A stretch of DNA of 64,000 bases from an uncultured Clostridia bacterium (GTDB lineage Bacteria > Bacillota > Clostridia > Lachnospirales > CAG-274). Shown here piece by piece: positions 35,558-44,747 of the stretch (positions are counted from its first letter, which is position 1; each line of letters opens with the position of its first letter). Under the pieces are notes generated by a model. It was not told the origin of the DNA, did no database searches, and saw only the letters and a program-made list of their open reading frames with translations. The stretch spans positions 57,592-121,591 of the forward strand of contig CALWSP010000002.1 in NCBI GenBank assembly GCA_944384235.1, read 5' to 3'. The position numbers and the translations under genes were made by a program.

Positions 35558-36757
35558 TTATTTAAATAATGTTTTAAATCTTTCCATAGCCTCAACAGTG
35601 TTTTCTTTGTTGTTAAAAGCTGTAAGTCTGAAGTAGTTATCCCCGTTTTTACCAAAACCAGCACCTGGAGTTCCAACTACTTGAATTTCATTTAACATTT
35701 TGTCAAAGAAATCCCAGCTATACATATTAAATGGACATTCAAACCAGATATATGGAGAGTTTACACCACCATAGTATTTAACTCCAAGCTCGTCCATTGT
35801 ATCTGCTATGATTTTTGCATTTTCTCTATATGTAGCTATCATAGCCTGAGCTTCTTTCATACCTTCTTCGCTAAACACGCTAGCAGCTGCTTTTTGAACA
35901 ATGTATGGAACGCCGTTAAACTTTGTTGTTTGCCTTCTATTCCACATTTTGTTAAGGAACATATCTTCGCCCTTAGAGTTTTTATATTTTAAAGCTTTTG
36001 GCACTACTGTGTAGCCACATCTTGTTCCTGTAAAGCCTGCTGTTTTAGAAAGAGAGCAAAATTCTATACAACACTCTTTTGCACCTTCAATTGAGAAAAT
36101 GCTACGAGGAAGTGTTTCGTCAGTTATGAAGCTTTCATAAGCAGAGTCAAAAAGAATGATTGCATCATTTTCTTTTGCATAGTCAACCCACTGTTTTAAC
36201 TGCTCTTTTGTGTATACTGCACCTGTTGGGTTGTTTGGAGAGCAGAGGTAGATAATGTCTGCGTGAACGTTTTTATCTGGCATAGCTAAGAAGTTGTTTT
36301 CTGCATTTGAGTTCATATAGATGATGTTTCTGCCATTCATTGTGTTTGTGTCTACATAAACTGGGTAAACTGGGTCTGGAACTAAAACTGTGTTGTTTAC
36401 ATCAAAAAGGTCTGTTATGTTACCAGTGTCAGATTTTGCACCATCTGAAACAAAGATTTCATCAGCTTCTAATTCTACGCCGTTTCTACAGTAGTAGTCT
36501 TTAATTGCATTTCTTAAAAAGTCATAGCCTTGTTCTGGGCCATAGCCTTTAAAAGTTGCAGAATTTGCCATTTCATCAACAGCCTCGTGCATACTTTTAA
36601 TTACAGACTGGCTGAGAGGAAGAGTTACATCACCAATACCAAGTCTAATTACTTTTTTGTCTGGATTTTCTGAAACAAAGTTATTTACTCTTTTTGCTAT
36701 TTCAGAAAATAAGTAGCTATCTTTTAAGTTTAAATAATTTTCATTTAATTTTGGCAT
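35558..36757 (-). CDS. dapL: LL-diaminopimelate aminotransferase DapL
   Basis: PLP enzyme that converts tetrahydrodipicolinate directly to LL-diaminopimelate, a shortcut in lysine and peptidoglycan precursor synthesis typical of many Clostridia. It has 399 residues, with N-terminal NENYLNLKDSYLFSEIAKRV, RLGIGDVTLPL and the PLP lysine in SLSKTAGFTGTRCG. It is the second gene of a two-gene minus-strand operon, three bases after the class Ic aminotransferase. No dapA, dapB or dapF is in view. Confidence 0.95.
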   Translation of the reverse strand: MPKLNENYLNLKDSYLFSEIAKRVNNFVSENPDKKVIRLGIGDVTLPLSQSVIKSMHEAVDEMANSATFKGYGPEQGYDFLRNAIKDYYCRNGVELEADEIFVSDGAKSDTGNITDLFDVNNTVLVPDPVYPVYVDTNTMNGRNIIYMNSNAENNFLAMPDKNVHADIIYLCSPNNPTGAVYTKEQLKQWVDYAKENDAIILFDSAYESFITDETLPRSIFSIEGAKECCIEFCSLSKTAGFTGTRCGYTVVPKALKYKNSKGEDMFLNKMWNRRQTTKFNGVPYIVQKAAASVFSEEGMKEAQAMIATYRENAKIIADTMDELGVKYYGGVNSPYIWFECPFNMYSWDFFDKMLNEIQVVGTPGAGFGKNGDNYFRLTAFNNKENTVEAMERFKTLFK

Positions 36758-36760
36758 AAT

Positions 36761-38041
36761 TTATTCTCCTTTATTTTCTAATAATTTATTTACAGCTGAA
36801 AGCTTTACACAAACACTAAAGACTTCCATAGCCATTTTTAACTCATCAGTTGTTGGGTAGGAAGGGGCAATTCTAATGTTGCTATCAAGCGGGTCTTTAC
36901 CGTAGGGGTAGGTAGAGCCAGCATTTGTTAAAATTAGGCCACATTCCTTTGCAAGTTTAACAGTTTCTTTAGCACATTCTGGGAGGGTATTAACTGAAAT
37001 AAAATACCCGCCAGCTGGTTTTTCCCAAGTTAAAAAATCGCTGTTTGAAAACTCTAAATCTAGTTTATTTAAAACTATATCAAACTTTTCTTTTAACATT
37101 TCACCAAGCTTTTTCATATGGTTTAAAACACCCTCAGCGTTTTTAAAGAAGTTATATGTTTTAAGCTGGTTCACTTTATTATAGCCTATTGTCATAACTC
37201 CAAACCTTTTCTTTATTTCAGCTATGCTCTTATCTCCAGAGGCTATTAGGGCTACACCTGAGCCTGGGAATGTTATTTTTGAAGTTGAAAAGAAGTATAA
37301 AATTCTATCTTCTGTGTTATATTTTTTTGCTAAAGTGAAAATGTTAGCTAAGTTTGTTTTTTTGTAGACGTGGTGCACTCCATAGGCATTATCCCAAATT
37401 ATTGTGAAATCCGCAGCTGCTGTTTTCATAGAAACTAAGCGAGTTACAACTTCATCACTATAACAAACACCATTTGGGTTTGAATAGAGAGGAACACACA
37501 AAATTCCTTTTATTGAGGAATCGTTTTTTACAAGGTTTTCAACCATATCCATATCTGGGCCATTTTCATTCATTGGGACATTAATCATTTCAAAGCCAAA
37601 TTCTTCACAAATTGCAAAGTGTCTATCATAGCCTGGAACAGGGCATAAAAACTTTACTTTATCTAATTTAGACCAAGGAGTAGAACCAAGTTTTCCAAAC
37701 ATAAAGTATCTAGCTATGGCATCATAGATTAAATTTAAGGAAGAATTTCCCCCAATTATTATATTATCTGGGTTTATTTCTAGTAGTTCTCCAAACAAAT
37801 CCCTACATTCTTTAATTCCAGTTAAAATGCCATAGTTTCTTACATCATTTCCCTCACAATTTATGTAGTTTGTTATTGGGGCAGTTAAAATTGCATTTGA
37901 CAAATCTAGCTGTGATGCAGCAGGCTTACCTCTTGACATATCAAGGTTTAAATTGCAAGATTTAAGTTTGTTATATTCAGAAACAAGTTGTCTTTGGGCG
38001 TCAACAAGCTCAGCTTTGCTAGAATGACAGTTTAAAGACAT
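36761..38041 (-). CDS. Class I aminotransferase (aspartate aminotransferase class Ic / MocR-type domain)
   Basis: A 426-residue PLP-dependent aminotransferase. The N-terminal LNLDMSRGKPAASQLDLSN and the PLP-lysine segment FSTSKITFPGSG are typical of the Aminotran_MocR family, whose characterised members act as class Ic aspartate aminotransferases. There is no helix-turn-helix domain, so it is an enzyme and not a MocR regulator. Pairing with dapL suggests it supplies or uses glutamate/aspartate around lysine synthesis, but the substrate is inferred. Strong promoter upstream. Confidence 0.87.
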   Translation of the reverse strand: MSLNCHSSKAELVDAQRQLVSEYNKLKSCNLNLDMSRGKPAASQLDLSNAILTAPITNYINCEGNDVRNYGILTGIKECRDLFGELLEINPDNIIIGGNSSLNLIYDAIARYFMFGKLGSTPWSKLDKVKFLCPVPGYDRHFAICEEFGFEMINVPMNENGPDMDMVENLVKNDSSIKGILCVPLYSNPNGVCYSDEVVTRLVSMKTAAADFTIIWDNAYGVHHVYKKTNLANIFTLAKKYNTEDRILYFFSTSKITFPGSGVALIASGDKSIAEIKKRFGVMTIGYNKVNQLKTYNFFKNAEGVLNHMKKLGEMLKEKFDIVLNKLDLEFSNSDFLTWEKPAGGYFISVNTLPECAKETVKLAKECGLILTNAGSTYPYGKDPLDSNIRIAPSYPTTDELKMAMEVFSVCVKLSAVNKLLENKGE

Positions 38042-38105
38042 AAAATCACTCCTTTAGTTTAAAATAGGATATTTACAAAAGTTTTAAAAAACATAAACTA
38101 CCTAT

Positions 38106-38135
38106 ATTATACCTTTTTGTAAATATATCTGTCAA
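38106..38135 (-). promoter_or_regulatory. Promoter of the aminotransferase-dapL operon
   Basis: On the minus strand, TTGACA (38135-38130), 18 bp, TATAAT (38111-38106). Both elements are perfect consensus. It lies 65 bp before the class Ic aminotransferase start. Confidence 0.8.
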
Positions 38136-38291
38136 GTAATTATGAAATATAAATGTATAAAATTTTAAAAATAAATTAAAAATGAATTTTTGGGAGTTTT
38201 AAAATTCATATTGCCTTAAAATTTTAAGTTTTTATAGAAAATATTAACAAAAAAAGGTGTTTTATAAAAAATTTATTTATAAAAAATTATG

Positions 38292-38320
38292 TTTACTTTC
38301 GTTAATTAAAGTGTTATAAT
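38292..38320 (+). promoter_or_regulatory. Promoter of yerC-pcrA
   Basis: TTTACT (38292-38297), 17 bp, TATAAT (38315-38320), about 30 bp before the yerC start. Confidence 0.7.
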
Positions 38321-38351
38321 TGTTTTGATAAATTTTTTGAGGTGAAAAAAG

Positions 38352-38666
38352 ATGATAGATAAAATTGCTAATGATTTAGATATTAAAAAATTTTTTGAGG
38401 CTATTTTGACTTTAGAAAACGAAGATGAATGTTATAAATTTTTTGAAGATATATGCACAATTAAGGAGTTACAGTCTATTTCTCAAAGGCTTGCAGCTGC
38501 TTCTATGTTAAAAAAAGGAGAAACATACCAAAACATTGTTAATGCAACTGGTGCATCAACTGCTACTATTAGCAGAGTTAACAAGTGTTTAAATTATGGC
38601 GATGGTGGTTACAACCTTGTTTTAAAGAGATTGGAGAGTAAAAATGAGCATTCAAGAGAAAATTAA
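38352..38666 (+). CDS. yerC: YerC/YecD family TrpR-related protein
   Basis: A small 104-residue DNA-binding protein of the TrpR superfamily. The helix-turn-helix is in KGETYQNIVNATGASTATISRVNKCL, preceded by the typical CTIKELQSISQRLAAA. In Bacillus yerC lies next to pcrA, as here. The regulated genes and any ligand are not established. It ends 23 bases inside pcrA, so the genes are translationally coupled. GAGGTG precedes the ATG. Confidence 0.9.
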   Translation: MIDKIANDLDIKKFFEAILTLENEDECYKFFEDICTIKELQSISQRLAAASMLKKGETYQNIVNATGASTATISRVNKCLNYGDGGYNLVLKRLESKNEHSREN

Positions 38667-40860
38667 CAGTTTAAACCCTATGCAAAAAAAGGCGGTTCTT
38701 ATTACAGAAGGGCCTCTTTTACTTTTAGCAGGTGCTGGGTCTGGCAAAACCAGAGTTTTAACCCACAGAATAGCGTATTTAATTGAACAAGGTGTTAGGC
38801 CATTTAATATTTTAGCTATTACATTTACAAACAAGGCTGCAAGGGAGATGAAAGAAAGAGTTGCAGCAATTACTGAAAGAGGCGACGAAGTTTGGGTGTC
38901 AACTTTCCACTCTACTTGTGTTAGGCTTTTAAGAAGGGAAATTGACAAAATTGGATACAGCAACAAGTTTTCAATTTACGACGCTGACGACAGCGAAAGG
39001 CTTATTAAAGACATTTTAAAAGAGCTTAATATAAGCGACAAAGTGTATCCACCAAAAAGTGTTGCATCTGTTATTGGAGAGCAAAAAGACAATATGATTT
39101 CTCCTGACGAATATATGAAAATGGTGGAAAAAGATTATAGATTAAAAAAATATGCTGATATTTATTTTAGATACCAAGAAAGATTAAAACAAAACAATGC
39201 TCTTGACTTTGACGACATAATTTACAAAACTGTTCAGTTGTTTAAAGAAAGAGAGGATATTTTAGAAAAATATCAGGACAGGTTTAAATACATAATGGTT
39301 GACGAGTATCAGGACACTAACGCTGCTCAGTATCAGCTTATTAAACTTCTTTCTGGGAAATACAACAACCTTTGTGTTGTTGGCGATGATGACCAAAGTA
39401 TTTATGGCTGGAGAGGAGCTGACATTAGAAACATTTTGGATTTTGAAAGCGATTTTAAAGACGCTACAACTATTAAGCTTGAGCAAAACTACCGTTCAAC
39501 AGACAACGTTTTAAAGGCGGCAAACTCTGTTATTAAAAACAACAGAGATAGAAAAGACAAAGCTCTTTGGACTGAAAGCGAAAGTGGAGAAAAAATTAGT
39601 TTCCATTTAAGCAGTTCTGACAGAGAAGAAGCAAGGTATATTGCAAACACAATTGAAAAATGTCACAACGACGGGCAAGATTACAGCAATTTTGCTATTT
39701 TATACAGAAACAATGCTCTTTCGAGAGTTATTGAAGAACAACTTGTTAAAGCTAGTATTCCTTACAGGCTTTTAGGGGGAACTAGGTTTTATGACAGAAA
39801 AGAAATTAAAGACATTATGAGTTATTTAAAGGTTTTAAACAACCCAAATGACGATATTGCTATTAAGAGAATTATAAATGTGCCTAAGCGTTCTATTGGC
39901 GACGCAACTGTTAATTATATTACAGAGTATGCTTTAGAAAACAACATTAGTTTCTATATGGCTCTTTGTGAAGTTGAAAACATTGACACCCTTAGCCCAA
40001 GAGCTAAAAGTGCTGTGTTAGGCTTTGTAGACATTATAAACGAGCTTGCTCTTGACACTATGGAGCTTAGTTTAACAGAAATAGTTGAAAATGTTATTGA
40101 AAACACAGGTTATGCTGAAAGTTACAGAGTTGTTGGAGATGACGAGGCGAAAGGCCGTTTAGAAAACATTGAGGAGCTTAAAAGCAAGGCTGCTGAGTTT
40201 GAAGAGAAAAACGAAAACGCTACTTTAGATGAGTTTTTGGAAGATGTTGCTTTAGTTGCTGACATTGACGGATATGTTGAGGGAGAAGAAACTGTTGTTT
40301 TAATGACTTTACATTCTTCAAAAGGCCTTGAGTTTGACACAGTGTTTATTGCTGGTTTTGAAGACGGTGTTTTTCCTGGTTACAGAGCTGTTCAAGGAGA
40401 TAGCCTTGGAAAAGAAATGGAAGAAGAAAGACGCCTTTGTTATGTTGGAATTACAAGAGCTAAAAGAAAGTTATTTATAACTGCGGCAAAGAGCAGAATG
40501 CAAAATGGTGCAAGAAGGTTTAACACAGTGTCTAGGTTTTACAAGGAAATTCCTAGCAATTTAATTGAAAGAACAGAAGAAGGGCTTAGCGTTAAAAAAG
40601 CTGACAGTGGGTTTAACTTTGACTTGCCAAGGGTTAAAAAACAGGCTACTAGAATTAATTCTAACCCTTACAAAATGCCAGAGCCGAAAAATGTTCAAAT
40701 TAATTATAGCATAGGCGACAAAGTTAGACATATGAAGTATGGTATTGGAACTGTTTTGGACATTTCAAACGCTGGTGCTGACTTTGAAATTACTGTGGAA
40801 TTTGACAACGCAGGCGTAAAGAAGATGATGAGCAAGTTTGCTAATTTAAAAAAGATTTAG
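38644..40860 (+). CDS. pcrA: ATP-dependent DNA helicase PcrA/UvrD
   Basis: SF1A 3'-5' helicase for replication restart and nucleotide excision repair. Walker A AGAGSGKTRVL, motif II VDEYQDTN, motif III VVGDDDQSIYGWRGA, motif V TLHSSKGLEFD and motif VI YVGITRAKR are all present. The C-terminal part contains the PcrA Tudor-like end (GDKVRHMKYGIGTVLDI), which binds RNA polymerase. It has 738 residues and overlaps yerC. aroK follows after ten bases. Confidence 0.96.
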   Translation: MSIQEKINSLNPMQKKAVLITEGPLLLLAGAGSGKTRVLTHRIAYLIEQGVRPFNILAITFTNKAAREMKERVAAITERGDEVWVSTFHSTCVRLLRREIDKIGYSNKFSIYDADDSERLIKDILKELNISDKVYPPKSVASVIGEQKDNMISPDEYMKMVEKDYRLKKYADIYFRYQERLKQNNALDFDDIIYKTVQLFKEREDILEKYQDRFKYIMVDEYQDTNAAQYQLIKLLSGKYNNLCVVGDDDQSIYGWRGADIRNILDFESDFKDATTIKLEQNYRSTDNVLKAANSVIKNNRDRKDKALWTESESGEKISFHLSSSDREEARYIANTIEKCHNDGQDYSNFAILYRNNALSRVIEEQLVKASIPYRLLGGTRFYDRKEIKDIMSYLKVLNNPNDDIAIKRIINVPKRSIGDATVNYITEYALENNISFYMALCEVENIDTLSPRAKSAVLGFVDIINELALDTMELSLTEIVENVIENTGYAESYRVVGDDEAKGRLENIEELKSKAAEFEEKNENATLDEFLEDVALVADIDGYVEGEETVVLMTLHSSKGLEFDTVFIAGFEDGVFPGYRAVQGDSLGKEMEEERRLCYVGITRAKRKLFITAAKSRMQNGARRFNTVSRFYKEIPSNLIERTEEGLSVKKADSGFNFDLPRVKKQATRINSNPYKMPEPKNVQINYSIGDKVRHMKYGIGTVLDISNAGADFEITVEFDNAGVKKMMSKFANLKKI

Positions 40861-40870
40861 GTGAAGAAAA

Positions 40871-41362
40871 ATGGATAATATTGTTTTAATTGGTATGCCA
40901 GGAGCTGGCAAAAGCACAATAGGTGTTGTGTTGGCAAAAAACATTGGATATAGTTTTGTGGACTCTGATTTGGTTATTCAAGAAAAAGAGGGAAAATTGT
41001 TGCACGAAATTATAAGCGAAATAGGCGACGATGGGTTTAGAGAGGTTGAAAACCGAGTTAATGCTGGTTTAAAAATTAAAAAATCTATTATTGCAACCGG
41101 TGGTAGCGTTGTGTATGGCAAAGAGGCTATGGACAATTTAAAGAAAATTGGAAAAGTTGTTTATTTAAAACAGGATTATCAAGAAATTAAAAAAAGGCTT
41201 GGAGATTTAAGCAAAAGAGGCGTGACAATAAAAGGTGGGCAAACTTTAAAGGACCTTTATGATGAAAGAGTGCCGTTATATGAAAAGTATGCTGACATTG
41301 TTATTGACTGCCAAAACAAGTCTATTAGGGAAATTGTAGAAGAAGTGAAAGAAAGTATTTAA
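40871..41362 (+). CDS. aroK: Shikimate kinase
   Basis: Phosphorylates shikimate at O3 in aromatic amino acid synthesis. Walker A GMPGAGKST (residues 8-16), the shikimate-binding DSD and GFREVE segments, and ATGGSVVY are present. It is a 163-residue monofunctional enzyme, last gene of the yerC-pcrA-aroK unit, ended by the hairpin at 41361. Other aro genes are elsewhere. Confidence 0.94.
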   Translation: MDNIVLIGMPGAGKSTIGVVLAKNIGYSFVDSDLVIQEKEGKLLHEIISEIGDDGFREVENRVNAGLKIKKSIIATGGSVVYGKEAMDNLKKIGKVVYLKQDYQEIKKRLGDLSKRGVTIKGGQTLKDLYDERVPLYEKYADIVIDCQNKSIREIVEEVKESI

Positions 41363-41395
41363 AAAAAGCTGTTGCTAAAAGCAACAGCTTTTTAT
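41361..41395. terminator. Bidirectional terminator between aroK and yaaA (GCTGTTGC hairpin, copy 2)
   Basis: AGCTGTTGCT (41367-41376) pairs with AGCAACAGCT (41380-41389) over an AAA loop, with A- and T-runs outside. The stem is the same as in the hairpins at 29355 and 62704. Confidence 0.92.
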
Positions 41396-42129
41396 TTTAC
41401 AAAAACTAGTGTATTTTCTGAGGACATATTAGAGCAGAATTTAAAGCCAAAATCGTTAAAGGACTTTACTTTTTCTAAGTTATCAACATTGTTTTCAGCT
41501 AAAAACCTAACCATTGAGCCTCTTGCCATTTTAGCCAATGTAGCTTTTTGTGTGTGTTTTCCGTTTACATTTTCGTAAAAAAGGCAAGTTACAAAATTAT
41601 TATTAGCTGTTAAATAATTTTCAACAGCTTTAGAGTATTCTTTTGAGGCTAAGTTTAAAACAAGTTCGTTGTTTTTAAAAACTTCTTTATATATTTTATC
41701 TCCCCAGAATAAATACAAGTCTTTTTTATTATTTACACTAAGCTTAGCTTGCATTTCAAGCCTATAAGGCGTGACGCCGTCAAAGGGTTTTAAAACACCG
41801 TAAAAGCCTGACAAAATTCTTAAATTGTTTTCTAGGTATTTTAAGGCGTTATTATCTAAAACGTTAGCACCTATATATTGGTATTGTATGCCTTCGTATG
41901 AAAAAAGGGCAGGGGATAAGTTTTTTTCGAGGTTCATAGTGTTAAACCTTTCAAAATTTAGTTTAGCTAAGTTGTCGTTACACTTCCATATGTTTTTTAA
42001 AGTATCATAGTTTAAGCTTTTAATGACATTTTTTATTTCTTTTGTGTTTTCTAAAAAAGTTGGCAACGACTTAAAAGCAAAATCCTGCTCTATATTCATT
42101 TTTTTAGTAGGTGAAATTATTATTTTCAT
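41392..42129 (-). CDS. yaaA: YaaA-family peroxide stress protein (UPF0246)
   Basis: A 245-residue cytoplasmic protein. N-terminal IISPTKKMN and central FYGVLKPFDGVTPYRLEM are the family signatures. In E. coli YaaA lowers free intracellular iron and protects against hydrogen peroxide; the fold binds DNA-like helix-hairpin-helix partners. It follows bcp by eight bases on the same strand, so a shared response to peroxide is sensible even in an anaerobe. AGGTGA precedes the ATG. Confidence 0.9.
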   Translation of the reverse strand: MKIIISPTKKMNIEQDFAFKSLPTFLENTKEIKNVIKSLNYDTLKNIWKCNDNLAKLNFERFNTMNLEKNLSPALFSYEGIQYQYIGANVLDNNALKYLENNLRILSGFYGVLKPFDGVTPYRLEMQAKLSVNNKKDLYLFWGDKIYKEVFKNNELVLNLASKEYSKAVENYLTANNNFVTCLFYENVNGKHTQKATLAKMARGSMVRFLAENNVDNLEKVKSFNDFGFKFCSNMSSENTLVFVK

Positions 42130-42137
42130 ATTTTCAC

Positions 42138-42590
42138 CTATATTAAGTCTAACATTTGTTGTGGGTTATCAGCAGCTTTAACATTATCAAGGGCTTTTTC
42201 TATTATGCCCTCTTCGTTTATTAAATAGGTAGTTCTAACAACACCCATAGAAACTTTGCCATAGTTCTTTTTTTCGTGCCAAACATCATAGGCTTTTATT
42301 GTTTCTAATTCCTTATCAGAAAGGAGAGTGAAAGGCAAGTTATATTTTGTTTCAAAATTTTTATGAGCTTTAACGCTATCTTTACTTACACCAACAACAA
42401 CAGCTCCTTTTTCTGTGAACAAAGGAAGAAGCTCGCCAAAGCCACAAGCCTGTTTTGTGCAGCCAGGGGTGTTATCCTTAGGGTAGAAATACAAGACAAG
42501 TTTTTTGCCCTTATAATCTTCTAAATTGTGTATAGTTCCGTTTTGGTCTGGTAGTGAAAAATTTGGAGCTTTAGTTCCAACTTCTAACAT
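42138..42590 (-). CDS. bcp: Peroxiredoxin Bcp/PrxQ
   Basis: Thiol-dependent peroxidase. Peroxidatic Cys44 and resolving Cys49 are in TPGCTKQACGF, the C-x4-C pattern of the alpha-helical PrxQ class. The thioredoxin fold ends at 150 residues. AGGAGG lies before ATG. It is 23 bases after the VanW gene with no terminator between, so it belongs to that operon. It is followed by yaaA. Confidence 0.95.
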   Translation of the reverse strand: MLEVGTKAPNFSLPDQNGTIHNLEDYKGKKLVLYFYPKDNTPGCTKQACGFGELLPLFTEKGAVVVGVSKDSVKAHKNFETKYNLPFTLLSDKELETIKAYDVWHEKKNYGKVSMGVVRTTYLINEEGIIEKALDNVKAADNPQQMLDLI

Positions 42591-42613
42591 ATGTATACCT
42601 CCTTAAGTGTTTT

Positions 42614-44065
42614 TTATTCTTTAGTTCCAATTAATGTTACTTGTCGCCTTGGCAAGTATCTACTTGTGTTTATTTTTACTGTTTCTTTTAAAGTTCCGTT
42701 TTCATAAACATCTTTATAAAGTTCGTAAGTATAGCCTTTTTTTGCCGTTACATCGATTTTAGTAGTTCCCTTTGGTAGAGTTGGGTCTTCCTTTGTGACA
42801 GGGGAATCAGGCTCTGTTTCTTTTATTAGTTTATTATGGAATTTTAAAGTTCTATTTGGGCTATGTATTTCTTTGCCATAAATGTTTACAACTACGCTAG
42901 AGCTAGTTAAATAAGATTCTATAAAAATGGCACAGTCTGTGTCGTTTACAAATTTTAAGTCTTTATAATCCCCAGCTAAGGTTGCGTCATAGCCATAGTC
43001 TGCATAGCCTACTTTTAGGGAGTGGTTATGGCGTTCTGTTATTTTAAGCTCTGCATTTAAAAGAGCCATATAAAGAGCAGTTGAAACCTGGCACATTCCA
43101 CCACCTATGCTATTTTCTATTTTACCATTTACTATTGTTCCAGCACTTGCCCAGCCATTTGCCTCTGTGCAAGGGTTAAAGTGGGCGTTTGTTGAAAAGC
43201 TTTCGCCTGGATAAAGAACAACTGTATTAATTTTACTACAAGCGTTTTTTAAATTTTGAATTCTATTTTTATCTCCAGGAGTGTAGTGGCTAGTGTAAGA
43301 GCCAATTATGCCAGTTATTCCGTTTACATCAGCGTCTTTATGTTTTGGTTGCTCAGATTTTATTTCAAAAACAACTTCTTTATTAAACTCTTTATTATCT
43401 AAAAGAGTGTAAACTTGATTTAAAATGGATTCTTTATCTATTTTATAGCCAATTTGAGCTGGGGTTACTATAAATTGTCCATTTTCTCTTTTAAGGCCAG
43501 CATCTTTAACATCAACTTCTATTTCTTCTGCAATTGCATTTACATAAGAGGCTACTTTTGCTTTATTATAGCTCATTACAGCAAGGTTTACGCTTCCTCC
43601 TTCAAGGGCTTTAAACTCACGCCACCAATTTGGAGAAGTAACATCTTTTGCAAACCCCATAGCCCTATCAACGGCAGACTTTATGTCGTAAGTTAGCTCA
43701 AAGTCTTGGAAGGTGTATGTGTAGGTGTGGGATTTATCGCTACTTCTTATTGTGATTATGTTTCCTTGAGTGTTTGTGTCAACAGAAGATGTAACAAGCT
43801 GATAGGCACTTTCGTATGTCATATTTGACACATCTTTTCCGTCTATTAAAATTCCTTTATGTATTGTTTGAACTGTTTCTTCTTTTGGTTGGTTTAGCTT
43901 CCAAAGGTAGTATCTACTTGTTAAAGGCCTTTTTAAAGCTAGACCAAGAGAAACAAAAATTAACAGAAAAAGAAAAATTTTTGTTAAAACAGATTTTATG
44001 TTAGATTTCTTTTTTTTCTTTTTTCTACGCCTTTTAGCTGGTATTTGTGTATCTGCATTAGGCAT
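42614..44065 (-). CDS. VanW family protein with peptidoglycan-binding-like domain
   Basis: A 483-residue membrane-anchored protein. A poly-Lys/Arg stretch (RRRKKKKKK) precedes one membrane helix (about residues 28-45). Next comes the PG_binding_4-like region twice (about 70-245), then the VanW domain with GGGMCQVSTALY and HSLKVGYADYGYDA, and a C-terminal G5-like/beta extension. VanW proteins associate with vancomycin-resistance clusters but occur widely in Clostridia, and their activity is unknown. There is no vanRS or ligase gene here. ATG 44065 follows AAGGAG; a TTG at 44071 is too near. Confidence 0.85.
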   Translation of the reverse strand: MPNADTQIPAKRRRKKKKKKSNIKSVLTKIFLFLLIFVSLGLALKRPLTSRYYLWKLNQPKEETVQTIHKGILIDGKDVSNMTYESAYQLVTSSVDTNTQGNIITIRSSDKSHTYTYTFQDFELTYDIKSAVDRAMGFAKDVTSPNWWREFKALEGGSVNLAVMSYNKAKVASYVNAIAEEIEVDVKDAGLKRENGQFIVTPAQIGYKIDKESILNQVYTLLDNKEFNKEVVFEIKSEQPKHKDADVNGITGIIGSYTSHYTPGDKNRIQNLKNACSKINTVVLYPGESFSTNAHFNPCTEANGWASAGTIVNGKIENSIGGGMCQVSTALYMALLNAELKITERHNHSLKVGYADYGYDATLAGDYKDLKFVNDTDCAIFIESYLTSSSVVVNIYGKEIHSPNRTLKFHNKLIKETEPDSPVTKEDPTLPKGTTKIDVTAKKGYTYELYKDVYENGTLKETVKINTSRYLPRRQVTLIGTKE

Positions 44066-44082
44066 AAACAAACTCCTTTTTA

Positions 44083-44724
44083 TTATTTTATTGAAATATC
44101 AAAAACAATATCCTTATCTCCAATTAGCATACTATTTTCAATTGATGGAACCATTAAGTTAATGTCTATTTCTTTGCCAGTTTCTTCTTTTAGCTGGTTT
44201 GAAAGCTCTTTTAAGGTGGATTTCATTTTATTTTTATCAATTGACAAATTAGAAACTAAATATTGTTTTTTATTAGAAATTGCAGATGTAATTTCAAGCC
44301 TACTAGCTTTTGAGCCACTTCTGCCTATTTTATAGGCTTCATCTACTGTTTGTTTTATATTGTAGCTTCCACCTAGTTGTTCATAAGTTAAGTCTTTAGA
44401 AAATTTGCCAGATGTGAAGGTGAATTTCCTTTCTAGCCTTGGCTTTGCATAGCTATTTTCGCCCCTTAAAACTGCTTGCTCTTTTGTTAGGCCACTTATA
44501 TTAACTTCTTCTATAAATATTCCGTCATAAATTAGGTTTGAATCAAGCACTTCATAGGCGTTATCTATTGCTGAAATTTCTTTTATGTTTGTGGCATAAT
44601 AAAGGCCGTAAATAGATGTGCAAAGCAAAACTACAATTCCTAAAGAAGCTAGAGGAACAAATTTATCTGAAGTTTTTAAAGCTGATTTTATTTTTTCTAT
44701 TTTTATAAATTCCCTTATTTTCAT
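44083..44724 (-). CDS. Truncated VanW paralogue: membrane anchor plus peptidoglycan-binding-like domain
   Basis: A 213-residue protein with one membrane helix (about residues 25-45) and an extracellular domain. The domain resembles the part of the downstream VanW protein before its VanW domain: IYDGIFIEEVNISGLTKEQAV and YEQLGGSYNIKQTVDEAYKIGRSG echo GILIDGKDVSNMTYESAY and FELTYDIKSAVDRAMGFAK there. The VanW domain itself is missing. It ends cleanly with no frameshift. It lies 17 bases before the VanW start. Function unknown; a wall-binding partner of VanW is the simplest reading. Confidence 0.7.
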   Translation of the reverse strand: MKIREFIKIEKIKSALKTSDKFVPLASLGIVVLLCTSIYGLYYATNIKEISAIDNAYEVLDSNLIYDGIFIEEVNISGLTKEQAVLRGENSYAKPRLERKFTFTSGKFSKDLTYEQLGGSYNIKQTVDEAYKIGRSGSKASRLEITSAISNKKQYLVSNLSIDKNKMKSTLKELSNQLKEETGKEIDINLMVPSIENSMLIGDKDIVFDISIK

Positions 44725-44747
44725 TTATTTTCTCCTTTGTATTTTTA

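Larger units (their letters stand above)
38042..38351. other. Divergent intergenic region between the aminotransferase operon and yerC
   Basis: A 310-bp AT-rich gap with two promoters facing outwards and no credible open frame or terminator. The central part (about 38140-38290) is nearly pure A/T and holds no element I can name. Confidence 0.6.
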
